A stretch of 12,281 nt of DNA from Peptococcaceae bacterium UBA2264 (GCA_002347475.1 DDXI01000153.1:1-12281), one strand, 5' to 3'. Numbered from the stretch's first letter, positions 1 through 6,952 are shown. Numbers and translations are program-made. Notes: generated from the letters alone by a model not told the origin.

Positions 1-852
1 CTGGGTCTTAGTCCGCTGGAATTGGCTGAGGGTATCTGTACGATTGCCAACACAATTATGGCCAGAGCTATCAGAGTTATTTCGGTAGAGCGGGGCTATG
101 ATCCGCGGGATTTCATCCTGTTTGCCTACGGAGGAGCAGGAGCCATGCATGCTGTTTCCCTGGCTGAATTAATCGGGATTCCCCGGGTTATGGTCCCTAA
201 AAATCCGGGTATCTTATCTGCTCTGGGCATGTTGATGACAGATGTCATTAAGGATTATTCCCTGACAGTGATGCTGAAAGATGCCGCTGATCGGCCTGTA
301 TTGCAAAAACATTACCATGATCTGGAGGTGAAGGCCAGAACTGACCTTCAGACAGAAGGCTTCAGTGAAGACAAGATTATCCTGGAGTCTTACCTGGATA
401 TGAGATATCAGGGCCAATCCCACGAAATCATGCTTGTCTTTACAGAGGATTATTTGCATGATTTCCATCGTTATCATGAAGAACGTTATGGCTATGCCAG
501 TCCGGAGCAGAAAACAGAAATTGTTAACATCCGTCTGCGGGCCAGAGGAATTAGCGCTGATATTTCCTTGCCTGTCAGTGCTTATGCCGGTACCAGTGTC
601 GCCGAGGCGGCTTTGTTGGGGGAAAGACAGATTATTTTTGAGCAACAGTCCTATCAGGTCAAAATTTATGACCGGGAACAGCTCAAATACGGCAATAGTA
701 TTAACGGCCCGGCTATTGTGGCAGAATATTCCTCTACAGTTGTACTGCCCCCCGGAAGCCAGGCAGAAGTTGATAAATACGGCAATTTGATTATTACAAT
801 TGGGGCAGGAGGCAATGATGAAAGTAAATCCGGTTTTATTACAGGTATTTAA
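1..852 (+). CDS. hyuA: Hydantoinase/oxoprolinase subunit A (HyuA-type), C-terminal part; 5' end outside the window
   Basis: The reading frame is open from base 1, so the gene is cut by the window edge. About 283 residues of a protein family usually near 680-700 residues are visible. The visible part carries the family's glycine-rich FAYGGAGAMHA segment, followed by IPRVMVPKNPGILSALGM, then the MRYQGQSHEI strand and the HEERYGYA segment typical of the C-terminal half. Proteins of this family form the ATP-binding, actin-like-fold subunit of ATP-dependent ring-opening or carboxylating enzymes (N-methylhydantoinase, 5-oxoprolinase, acetone and acetophenone carboxylases). The substrate here cannot be told from sequence. 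The 3' end overlaps the B-subunit gene by 35 bases, so the two are surely co-transcribed and translationally coupled. They very likely form one enzyme in the cytoplasm. No frameshift is seen in the visible part. Confidence 0.93.
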   Translation: MGLSPLELAEGICTIANTIMARAIRVISVERGYDPRDFILFAYGGAGAMHAVSLAELIGIPRVMVPKNPGILSALGMLMTDVIKDYSLTVMLKDAADRPVLQKHYHDLEVKARTDLQTEGFSEDKIILESYLDMRYQGQSHEIMLVFTEDYLHDFHRYHEERYGYASPEQKTEIVNIRLRARGISADISLPVSAYAGTSVAEAALLGERQIIFEQQSYQVKIYDREQLKYGNSINGPAIVAEYSSTVVLPPGSQAEVDKYGNLIITIGAGGNDESKSGFITGI

Positions 853-2395
853 AAACCTTTATGCTTCGGTGGCCGAAGAAATGGGTGTAACCCTTAACCG
901 GACGGCGTTTTCACCCAACATCAAAGAAAGACGGGATTATTCCTGCGCAGTATTTGCCTCTGATGGTCAGGTAGTAGCCCAGGCAGCTCATATTCCGGTA
1001 CATCTGGGGTCTATGCCTATGTCGGTAAAAACTGTGATTGAACTTTTTGATTTTGCTGAAGGTGATATGGTCATTCTGAACAATCCCTTTCAGGGCGGTA
1101 CTCATTTGCCCGATATCACCATTGTTGCGCCGGTGTTTGCCGGGAAAGACCGGCCGGTTTTTTATGTGGCTAACCGGGCTCACCATGCCGATATAGGAGG
1201 AATTGCAGCAGGATCCATGCCCTTGTCAACCAGTCTCTATCAGGAGGGTCTTATCATCCCGCCACTAAAAATCATGCAGGCGGGAGAGCCAGATCCGCAG
1301 CTGCTCAAGCTGCTTCTCAGTAATGTGCGCACTCCTGAGGAACGCCAAGGGGATTTGGCCGCCCAGTTTATGGCTAATAAAACCGGGATAAGACGTTTGC
1401 AGGAACTAACAGAAAAATACGGCTGCCGAGTTAGTGAATGCTACGCTAACAGTCTGCTGGATTATTCGGAAACCATGACCCGGGTGCTGATCGGCAGTCT
1501 TCCTGATGGCGCTTATGAATTCGCGGATTTTTTGGATGGGGATGGGATAGGGACAACTGATATCCCCATCCGTCTTACAGTAGAAATCAGGGGAGACAGC
1601 ATCAACTTTGATTTTCGGGAATCCGGAGATCAGGTAAAAGGCAGTATCAATGCGGTGTATGCTGTTACAGTCTCAGCGGTGCTGTATGTTATGCGCTGCC
1701 TGCTGGCGCGGGATATTCCTGCCAATGCCGGTATACTTCGTCCTGTTCGGATCCTTACCCGCCAGGGAAGTATCCTGGATGCTGCTTTTCCGGCGGCTGT
1801 AGCCGGCGGTAATGTGGAAACTTCGCAACGGGTTGTTGATGTAATACTGGGAGCTCTGGCTCAGGCCTTGCCTGGAAAAATACCGGCTGCCAGCCAGGGT
1901 ACCATGAATAATGTTACCTTGGGGGGCTTTGACCACCGGCGGAGATGTGCTTTTGCTTATTATGAGACGATTGCCGGCGGCAGCGGAGCTTCAGCCCAGA
2001 ATGATGGGGCCAGTGCCGTGCATACGCATATGACCAATACCCTCAATACTCCGGTGGAAGCCTTGGAATACAGTTACCCGTTGCTGGTAACAGAGTATGC
2101 TGTCCGGCGGGGCAGCGGGGGGCAGGGAGCTCATCAGGGCGGGGACGGAATAATACGCGAAATAAAAATGTTAGCAGAAACTGAACTTAACGTTTTGACC
2201 GAACGCCGGAAATACCGTCCCTATGGTCTGGAAGGCGGAGAAGCAGGGCAAGCGGGCTGCAATGTTATTATCAAAAATGGTCAGTCTCAACTGCGACCCG
2301 GCAAATTTTGCGAACTGCTGCAAAAAGGGGATATTCTAAGGATCGAAACTCCCGGGGGAGGCGGCTATGGAAAAGCTCCTTCAGCCTGCTTGTAA
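818..2395 (+). CDS. hyuB: Hydantoinase/oxoprolinase subunit B (HyuB-type)
   Basis: A complete protein of about 525 residues, within the usual range for HyuB and well short of the roughly 770-residue acetone carboxylase alpha subunit. Family landmarks are TAFSPNIKERRDYSCAVF (residues 29-46), NPFQGGTHLPDIT (89-101), NRAHHADIGG (119-128, a likely metal-binding stretch), a glycine-rich GSGGQGAHQGG region, and the C-terminal IETPGGGGYG. The start was set at ATG 818 because AGGAGG at 807-812 lies 5 bases ahead of it. ATG 815 is only 2 bases from the Shine-Dalgarno, and the TTG at 800 lies upstream of it. The gene begins inside the hyuA 3' end. HyuB is the partner that carries out ring hydrolysis or carboxyl transfer after substrate activation by HyuA. 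Alternatives are a 5-oxoprolinase-like or carboxylase pair; the true substrate is unknown. Confidence 0.94.
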   Translation: MKVNPVLLQVFKNLYASVAEEMGVTLNRTAFSPNIKERRDYSCAVFASDGQVVAQAAHIPVHLGSMPMSVKTVIELFDFAEGDMVILNNPFQGGTHLPDITIVAPVFAGKDRPVFYVANRAHHADIGGIAAGSMPLSTSLYQEGLIIPPLKIMQAGEPDPQLLKLLLSNVRTPEERQGDLAAQFMANKTGIRRLQELTEKYGCRVSECYANSLLDYSETMTRVLIGSLPDGAYEFADFLDGDGIGTTDIPIRLTVEIRGDSINFDFRESGDQVKGSINAVYAVTVSAVLYVMRCLLARDIPANAGILRPVRILTRQGSILDAAFPAAVAGGNVETSQRVVDVILGALAQALPGKIPAASQGTMNNVTLGGFDHRRRCAFAYYETIAGGSGASAQNDGASAVHTHMTNTLNTPVEALEYSYPLLVTEYAVRRGSGGQGAHQGGDGIIREIKMLAETELNVLTERRKYRPYGLEGGEAGQAGCNVIIKNGQSQLRPGKFCELLQKGDILRIETPGGGGYGKAPSACL

Positions 2396-2398
2396 ATC

Positions 2399-2426
2399 AG
2401 CCCGGAATTATCGGGTTTTCTTTTTT
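2399..2426 (+). terminator. Intrinsic terminator after hyuB
   Basis: CCCG (2401-2404) pairs with CGGG (2412-2415) around a short AT-rich loop. G2400-T2416 and A2399-T2417 can extend the stem. It is followed directly by TTTTCTTTTTT. The stem is short, but the position 3 bases after the hyuB stop and the long T-run make a terminator likely. It separates the hyu genes from the polymerase gene. Confidence 0.7.
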
Positions 2427-2434
2427 AGTGCTCG

Positions 2435-2463
2435 TTGCTATTTGCATGGCGTACAGCTATAAT
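2435..2463 (+). promoter_or_regulatory. Sigma-A-type promoter of the dinB-like gene
   Basis: The -35 is TTGCTA (2435-2440, 4 of 6 consensus bases). A 17-base spacer leads to a perfect TATAAT -10 (2458-2463). The predicted transcript starts near 2470, giving a leader of about 95 bases before the polymerase gene. The promoter lies just after the hyuB terminator. Confidence 0.8.
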
Positions 2464-2464
2464 A

Positions 2465-2478
2465 AGAACAAATGTTCT
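2465..2478 (+). promoter_or_regulatory. LexA (SOS) operator
   Basis: AGAACAAATGTTCT is a perfect inverted repeat (AGAACA, two bases, TGTTCT). It contains GAAC-N4-GTTC, the core of the Firmicutes LexA/DinR box. It begins two bases after the -10 and covers the predicted transcription start, so bound LexA would block initiation. The downstream gene encodes a Y-family translesion polymerase, a classic SOS target. LexA itself is not in the window, so its presence is inferred. Confidence 0.82.
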
Positions 2479-2495
2479 ATATAAACCAAATAAAC

Positions 2496-2545
2496 GTGCT
2501 GAGGGTTGAGCGGCTGAGAGATTCAGACAGCCGAAGCTTCAGCAC
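2496..2545 (+). promoter_or_regulatory. Two-stem hairpin in the dinB-like leader
   Basis: The outer stem GTGCTGA (2496-2502) pairs with TCAGCAC (2539-2545) and can extend by G2503-T2538 and G2504-C2537. The inner stem CGGCTG (2511-2516) pairs with CAGCCG (2528-2533) around an 11-base loop. No T-run follows, so it is not a terminator. It ends five bases before the AGGTGG ribosome site (2550-2555), so it may affect mRNA stability or translation. It contains CTGAGA but not the rest of a thiamine riboswitch. No known RNA family was recognised. Confidence 0.5.
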
Positions 2546-2565
2546 TTTCAGGTGGTGAAAAAATT

Positions 2566-3819
2566 ATGGTGAAGCGCTATATTTTTCATATTGATGCCAA
2601 TTCAGCTTTTCTTTCCTGGGAAGCTGTGCATCGGCTGCAGCATAATGATCCGCTTGATTTACGGACTGTTCCGGCGGTAGTCGGCGGTGATCCGACCAGG
2701 CGACATGGCATAGTGCTGGCAAAATCAATCCCGGCTAAGGAGTTTAAAATTATAACCGGGGAAACACTTTATGCGGCCCGCCAAAAGTGCCCCGAACTCC
2801 TTATTGTTCCTCCCAACTACAGCCTTTATCGTCAGTGCAGTGATGCTATGGTAGAAATTTTCAAGGAATTCAGTCCCTTAGTCCAGCGTTTCTCTGTGGA
2901 CGAGTGTTTTCTGGATTTTTCCGGCATGGAATCAGTGGCCAATGATCCTGTAAAGATTGCTCATGAATTAAAGAACCGGGTCAGGAATGAACTGGGGTTC
3001 ACTGTTAATGTGGGTATTTCAACCAATAAACTTCTGGCCAAAATGGCCGGAGAACTTAAAAAACCTGATATGGTCCATACTCTATTTCCGGAAGAAATAC
3101 CAACGAAAATGTGGCCTCTGCCCATTGGTGAGCTTTTTATGGTGGGACGTGCAACCTCCCAAAAGCTTTTGTCCAGGGGTATCAGGACTATTGGCGAACT
3201 TGCCAATTACGACTTGGGCTTAATAAAACAATTTTTAAAATCGCAGGGAGTGTTAATTTGGAACTATGCCAACGGCATAGATTATTCTCCTGTTCGTCCC
3301 GGTGGTGACTTTGCAGTTAAAGGGATGGGAAATTCCACAACCATTCCCTTTGACGTGGAGGATCGTTATAATGCCCACCTGGTATTACTTTCTCTAAGTG
3401 AATCCGTAAGTGCCCGGCTGCGTCAGGCTAAGGTCTTAGCCGGGCTGATAGCGGTGTCTTTTCGTACCACTGAATTTTACAATTTTTCTCACCAGCGTAA
3501 ACTCTATAACCCAACAGATTGCACTGATGAAATCTGGAAAATCACCTGTCAGCTTTTTGATGAGATCTGGAATAAGCAGCCGCTGAGGCATATGGGACTT
3601 CGTGTTTCGGAACTCTGCCAAAACGATTTCCAACAAGTTGCTCTTTTTACCAGGGATTACAATAAACAACGCCAAGCTGACCGGGCTGTTGACCTTATCC
3701 GCTCCAAATATGGTCCCTCCGCAATCTGCCGGTCGTCTTTTCTCTACAGCGGTTTACGTTCTATCAGCGGCGGTGTGATCGAAAACGAGGAGTTTCCGCT
3801 AATGACAAGCCTGCTCTGA
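2566..3819 (+). CDS. dinB: Y-family translesion DNA polymerase (DinB/Pol IV-like)
   Basis: A 417-residue protein, somewhat longer than E. coli DinB (351). The N-terminal FHIDANSAFLSWE holds the first metal-binding Asp (D10) and F15 at the steric-gate position. SVDECFLD (110-117) holds the catalytic D112/E113 pair. SLYRQCSDAMVEIFKEFSP lies just before it, and a helix-hairpin-helix-like MVGRATSQKLLSRGIRTIGEL follows. QQVALF (356-361) in the C-terminal part fits a sliding-clamp binding motif of the QxxLF type. Such enzymes copy past damaged bases at stalled forks. Asn12 where DinB usually has Asp, together with the C-terminal form, points to the Gram-positive UvrX/YqjW-like branch rather than classical DinB, but this is an inference. 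ATG 2566 follows AGGTGGTGA at normal spacing. The gene is flanked by a terminator upstream and has its own LexA-controlled promoter. Confidence 0.92.
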   Translation: MVKRYIFHIDANSAFLSWEAVHRLQHNDPLDLRTVPAVVGGDPTRRHGIVLAKSIPAKEFKIITGETLYAARQKCPELLIVPPNYSLYRQCSDAMVEIFKEFSPLVQRFSVDECFLDFSGMESVANDPVKIAHELKNRVRNELGFTVNVGISTNKLLAKMAGELKKPDMVHTLFPEEIPTKMWPLPIGELFMVGRATSQKLLSRGIRTIGELANYDLGLIKQFLKSQGVLIWNYANGIDYSPVRPGGDFAVKGMGNSTTIPFDVEDRYNAHLVLLSLSESVSARLRQAKVLAGLIAVSFRTTEFYNFSHQRKLYNPTDCTDEIWKITCQLFDEIWNKQPLRHMGLRVSELCQNDFQQVALFTRDYNKQRQADRAVDLIRSKYGPSAICRSSFLYSGLRSISGGVIENEEFPLMTSLL

Positions 3820-3858
3820 AATAAATAACCATATAATAAATTTCAGATAATTTTCTTT

Positions 3859-3886
3859 TTGAAAGAACAATGATAAAATATAAAAT
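3859..3886 (+). promoter_or_regulatory. Candidate promoter of the que operon
   Basis: TTGAAA (3859-3864, 5 of 6) and TAAAAT (3881-3886, 5 of 6) are separated by 16 bases. The start would fall near 3893, leaving a leader of only about 23 bases before queD. That is too short for a preQ1 riboswitch in this transcript. The region is very AT-rich, so chance matches are easier here. No clear terminator separates it from the polymerase gene, and read-through is possible. Confidence 0.55.
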
Positions 3887-3915
3887 ATTATGTCAGAAAT
3901 CAAGGGAGAAGTTCA

Positions 3916-4296
3916 ATGTTTCGAATTGCTATCCGGGCTCATTTCGATGCCGCCCACTTTTTACGTAATTACCCTGGGAAATGTTCCCAGATACACGGGC
4001 ATCGCTGGGAAGTGGAAGTTTGTCTGAAAGGTACTGAATTGTCAGCAACGGGAATGCTGGTAGATTTTCACGACCTTAAGCGAACAGTTAACCAGACCAT
4101 AGCAGCTTATGATCATAACTTGCTCAATGAACTGCCCGAATTCAGCCCGGAAAACTTGAATCCCACTGCTGAAAATATTGCCAGACAGCTGTTTTTAGGG
4201 GTGAGGAAGACTTTGGAACTGGAGCCAGGTGCCTCCCTGGTCTGGGTGAAAGTATATGAATCTCCTGATGCCTGGGCAGTATATGAGGAGGATTAG
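3916..4296 (+). CDS. queD: 6-carboxy-5,6,7,8-tetrahydropterin synthase QueD
   Basis: A 126-residue member of the 6-pyruvoyl-tetrahydropterin synthase family. It converts 7,8-dihydroneopterin triphosphate to 6-carboxytetrahydropterin, the second step from GTP to preQ0. The zinc ligands are H14 (FDAAHF), H27 and H29 (CSQIHGH). C23 is the catalytic Cys, and D66/H67 in YDHNLLNE complete the catalytic set. NPTAEN (82-87) and YESPDAWAVY with E115 for pterin binding close the protein. The length is typical for bacterial QueD. The start ATG follows GGGAG at 7 bases. It is the first gene of a dense operon: queC begins 2 bases after its stop. The presence of folE, queE and queC in the same run supports QueD over a biopterin-type PTPS. 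Confidence 0.96.
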   Translation: MFRIAIRAHFDAAHFLRNYPGKCSQIHGHRWEVEVCLKGTELSATGMLVDFHDLKRTVNQTIAAYDHNLLNELPEFSPENLNPTAENIARQLFLGVRKTLELEPGASLVWVKVYESPDAWAVYEED

Positions 4297-4298
4297 CA

Positions 4299-5018
4299 GT
4301 GGCTGGAATTATATTGCTTTCCGGTGGGTTGGATTCTGCTGTGGCCCTGGCCCTTCATCTGGAAAGTCATAAGCTCGATTTGGCTCTGACTTTTGATTAC
4401 GGCCAAAGGTCCGGAAAACAGGAAATCAGGGCGGCTCGCTTGCTGGCAGCTTATTACGGCATAGCTCACAAGGTTATTTTCCTGCCTTTTTTGGCAGAGC
4501 AAACCAGGACTGCCTTGGTCAGCAGGGATAAGGATTTGCCTGTTCTGGCGGAATCTGACCTTGATGATATTCAAGGTCAGGCCTTAGTGAGTGCGGCCGG
4601 TGTTTGGGTGCCGAACCGTAATGGGCTTTTTATCAATATTGCGGCTGTATATGCGGAAAATCTTGAACAGCCTGCCAGCATAATTACCGGTTTCAACAGT
4701 GAAGAAGCAGCAACTTTTCCAGATAACTCGGTTGATTTTATTTCCGCCATTAATCAAAGTTTAAAATATTCCGCCAGGCAAATCATTACAGTAGAAAGTC
4801 CGACGGCCAAGCTGACTAAAGCTGATATTGTCAGGGAAGGTTTACGCTTGGGTATTCCCTGGGATTACATCTGGAGTTGCTACAGTGACCAATCTCAGCT
4901 CTGCGGAGAATGTGAGAGCTGTCGGCGTTTCAGAAGGGCCTTAGGGCTCAATGGCCAGGATAATCTTGCCGACAAAATATTCAAGAATATGTGGCAGAAT
5001 AAGGAGACCCTGAAATGA
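4299..5018 (+). CDS. queC: 7-cyano-7-deazaguanine (preQ0) synthase QueC
   Basis: A 239-residue ATP-dependent enzyme that turns 7-carboxy-7-deazaguanine into preQ0 with ammonia. The N-terminal LLSGGLDSAVAL (residues 6-17) is the PP-loop of the N-type ATP pyrophosphatase fold. The C-terminal zinc site is C194-x7-C202-x2-C205-x2-C208 in WSCYSDQSQLCGECESC. VPNRNGLFINIAA and TGFNSEEAATFPDNS are family segments lining the active site. Translation starts at GTG 4299. AGGAGG (4286-4291) sits 7 bases ahead of it, inside the end of queD, so the two genes are translationally coupled. Its own stop overlaps the next start by four bases (ATGA). Confidence 0.96.
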   Translation: MAGIILLSGGLDSAVALALHLESHKLDLALTFDYGQRSGKQEIRAARLLAAYYGIAHKVIFLPFLAEQTRTALVSRDKDLPVLAESDLDDIQGQALVSAAGVWVPNRNGLFINIAAVYAENLEQPASIITGFNSEEAATFPDNSVDFISAINQSLKYSARQIITVESPTAKLTKADIVREGLRLGIPWDYIWSCYSDQSQLCGECESCRRFRRALGLNGQDNLADKIFKNMWQNKETLK

Positions 5019-5572
5019 AACACCTTTTACTGAAAGAACGCCTGGATTACGATGGCAGTCAGCTCCAATCTCTTTTTACCTATAGAAATTATGGCCTTAT
5101 GGGTGAAAGCATCCTGGTTTTTCGCGGAAAATGCAGTGTTCAGCAAAGAGAAATGGTTGATCTGGAAGATGTGCGGGCACAGGAGTGGATCTGGAGTGAA
5201 GATATGCTCCATTTTATTGTGGAACATTTTGACCTTGATCTGGAGAAGACTATTATCCGCCAACGGCTCTTAATTGCCATTATTAAAGAAGAACTGGAAG
5301 ACTTGGAAGTAAAATCACTTAAGCGCTCCGGAGATGATTTATTTGAGGATAAAAGGAAGTTATCTGTAAGCATAAGCACCTTATCACCGGTGTCTGCGCT
5401 TATTCATTGTGGACTTAATATTTCCAGTGCCAATACTCCTGTCCCGGCAGTGAGTCTGTGGGATTTAGGTCTGCGCGATATTTTGGCTTTTGGGGAAAAA
5501 GTGGCACTTCACTACTGTTCTGAAATGGAGTCCATATGCTTGGCCCGCTGCAAAGTCAGGGGTGTAATCTGA
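5015..5572 (+). CDS. DUF366-like protein of unknown function inside the preQ0 operon
   Basis: A 185-residue soluble protein with no signal peptide or membrane segment. It matches my recollection of the DUF366 family (COG2029-like, mainly archaea and some Firmicutes); no biochemical function is known to me. Conserved-looking blocks are EDMLHFIVEHFD (62-73), QRLLIAIIKEEL (83-94), RSGDDLF (104-110), RKLSVSIST (114-122), and SALIHCGLNIS (127-137). The order GDDL, then KLSVSI, then H-x-GLNI resembles the biotin/lipoate ligase core (NDL, K-G, GiGlN). That similarity is by eye only. The start overlaps the queC stop (ATGA) and the stop overlaps the queE start (TGATG), so it is made in step with the preQ0 enzymes. 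It does not show the QueF motif. A role in deazaguanine metabolism is inferred from context alone. Confidence 0.82.
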   Translation: MKHLLLKERLDYDGSQLQSLFTYRNYGLMGESILVFRGKCSVQQREMVDLEDVRAQEWIWSEDMLHFIVEHFDLDLEKTIIRQRLLIAIIKEELEDLEVKSLKRSGDDLFEDKRKLSVSISTLSPVSALIHCGLNISSANTPVPAVSLWDLGLRDILAFGEKVALHYCSEMESICLARCKVRGVI

Positions 5573-6303
5573 TGTTGACATTACCTGTCCAGGAAATATT
5601 TTCTTCCATACAAGGAGAAGGACCCTATGTTGGAGTACGGCAACTGTTTTTGCGGCTTCCGGGCTGTAATTTAGCTTGTCCTTACTGTGATACCCTGACT
5701 GATAACCCTCGGCAGTTATTACTGGAAGCGGTTCCTGGTTCCCGGTCCTTTGAATACTATGATAATCCGCTGAGCCTGCCGGATTTACTGGGTTTACTAT
5801 TGAGGTTTAATTTCCAAAAGCATCATTCCTTAAGTGTAACAGGTGGTGAACCTTTGCTCTGGAACAGAGAATTAGCAGAGTTTTTACCTTTAGTCAGGGA
5901 ACAAGGTTTGAAAATTTATCTCGAGACGAATGGGACTTTGTCCCGACAATTAGATACTCTTCTCCCGTGGCTGGATATTATTAGTATGGATATTAAGCTG
6001 CCCTATGGGGGACGGTCCTTTTGGACAGAACACCAGGAATTTCTTGATGTAAGTAAAGAAAAAGAGGTTTTTGTTAAAATAGTAGTGCATTCTGCTACTA
6101 TTTCTATTGATCTGAGAACCGCACGAGAGCTTATTGCGAGTGTCAGCCCCGATATACCTGTGATCCTGCAGCCGGTTTCAGCTGCCAGGGGGTTAATTCC
6201 GCCGCCGGCGCGCCAAATGCTGGCATGGCAGGATTATCTGGCAGAGGAGTTGCGAAATGTCAGAATTATTCCTCAGACTCATATCCTCCAGGGCCAGTTG
6301 TAA
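5572..6303 (+). CDS. queE: 7-carboxy-7-deazaguanine synthase QueE (radical SAM)
   Basis: A protein of 243 residues from ATG 5572. It performs the radical ring contraction of 6-carboxytetrahydropterin to 7-carboxy-7-deazaguanine using S-adenosylmethionine, an Fe4S4 cluster and magnesium. The N-terminal EIFSSIQGEGPYVG (residues 8-21) is the QueE signature. The cluster cysteines are C32, C36 and C39 in GCNLACPYCDT (CX3CX2C). VTGGEPLLW (89-97) is the SAM-binding GGEP motif, and LETNGT follows. An in-frame ATG at 5536 is possible. ATG 5572 is preferred because AGGGGTG (5558-5564) precedes it at normal spacing, the signature then begins near residue 8, and the start overlaps the previous stop. A gap of 70 bases follows before folE. 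Confidence 0.95.
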   Translation: MLTLPVQEIFSSIQGEGPYVGVRQLFLRLPGCNLACPYCDTLTDNPRQLLLEAVPGSRSFEYYDNPLSLPDLLGLLLRFNFQKHHSLSVTGGEPLLWNRELAEFLPLVREQGLKIYLETNGTLSRQLDTLLPWLDIISMDIKLPYGGRSFWTEHQEFLDVSKEKEVFVKIVVHSATISIDLRTARELIASVSPDIPVILQPVSAARGLIPPPARQMLAWQDYLAEELRNVRIIPQTHILQGQL

Positions 6304-6373
6304 GAAATTTGTTTGGGGGATAAGCAGGATATAGCATAAGATCGGCAGGTTAAAAAGGAGGCTGAATTCCGGA

Positions 6374-6934
6374 ATGGACAGGGAAAAAATCGAAAGAGCC
6401 GTAGTAATGATACTCGAGGCTATCGGAGAAGATCCTCAGAGAGAAGGACTGCGAGATACGCCTCAACGTTTAGCCCGAATGTATGAAGAAGTTTTCGCCG
6501 GTTTGAAAGAGGATCCCAGCGCACATCTCAAAGTTCAATTTTCTGAAGATCACGAGGAAATGGTTATTGTCAAAGATATACCGCTTTATTCCATGTGTGA
6601 ACATCACTTTGTCCCTTTTTACGGTAAGGCCCATGTAGCCTATATTCCCCATAAAGGCAAGATCACAGGGCTCTCCAAATTAGCCCGTGTTGTGGAGGGC
6701 TATGCCAAAAGACCTCAGCTCCAGGAAAGATTAACTTCCCAGATTGCTGATACTATCATGAACATGCTGAATCCATATGGAGTATTGGTGGTTATTGAAG
6801 CTGAACATATGTGTATGACTATGCGAGGGGTAAAAATGCCGGGCTCCAAGACCATAACTTCAGCTGTGCGGGGAATGTTTCAAACCAGCCAGGCAACCCG
6901 AGCCGAGGGTTTTGCTTTAATACAAGGACACTAG
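6374..6934 (+). CDS. folE: GTP cyclohydrolase I (FolE)
   Basis: A 186-residue type I enzyme. It opens GTP and rebuilds it into 7,8-dihydroneopterin triphosphate, the shared precursor of folate and of the QueD substrate. Zinc ligands are C75 and H78 in SMCEHH and C147 in EAEHMCMTMRG; H77 is the usual catalytic His. GLRDTPQR (25-32) and KITGLSKLAR (96-105) are family segments, and the GVKMPGSKTITSAVRG stretch completes the active site. The length is near that of the B. subtilis enzyme. The start at 6374 lies 12 bases after AGGAGG (6356-6361), a long spacing, but no other in-frame start fits better. Placement after queD-queC-queE suggests that much of its product goes to preQ0. A folate role is equally possible. 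Confidence 0.97.
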   Translation: MDREKIERAVVMILEAIGEDPQREGLRDTPQRLARMYEEVFAGLKEDPSAHLKVQFSEDHEEMVIVKDIPLYSMCEHHFVPFYGKAHVAYIPHKGKITGLSKLARVVEGYAKRPQLQERLTSQIADTIMNMLNPYGVLVVIEAEHMCMTMRGVKMPGSKTITSAVRGMFQTSQATRAEGFALIQGH

Positions 6935-6952
6935 GTAAGAGGGAGAGAACAA

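Noticed and set aside
214..645. Long - strand open frame opposite hyuA, and similar frames opposite other genes
   Set aside because: These frames lie opposite well-supported genes, have no family resemblance and no convincing ribosome site. They are shadows of the + strand coding pattern.
2496..2545. CTGAGA motif in the leader, as in thiamine pyrophosphate riboswitches
   Set aside because: The other conserved parts of the TPP riboswitch are missing and the downstream gene is a DNA polymerase, so the motif is taken as chance.
3853..3867. TTCTTT/AAAGAA hairpin after the polymerase gene as a terminator
   Set aside because: The stem is pure A/T plus one C-G type pair per arm with a 3-base loop and no T-run follows; it also overlaps the -35 of the que promoter.
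3820..3915. Possible preQ1 riboswitch before queD
   Set aside because: No preQ1-I or preQ1-II pattern is seen, and the best promoter leaves only about 23 bases of leader.
5536..5571. Upstream in-frame start for queE
   Set aside because: The 12 extra residues do not belong to the QueE pattern, and ATG 5572 has a better ribosome site and overlaps the previous stop.
6304..6373. Internal promoter between queE and folE
   Set aside because: TTGTTT and TATAGC-like bases occur, but the spacing is 15 and the -10 is poor. Read-through from queE is enough to explain expression.
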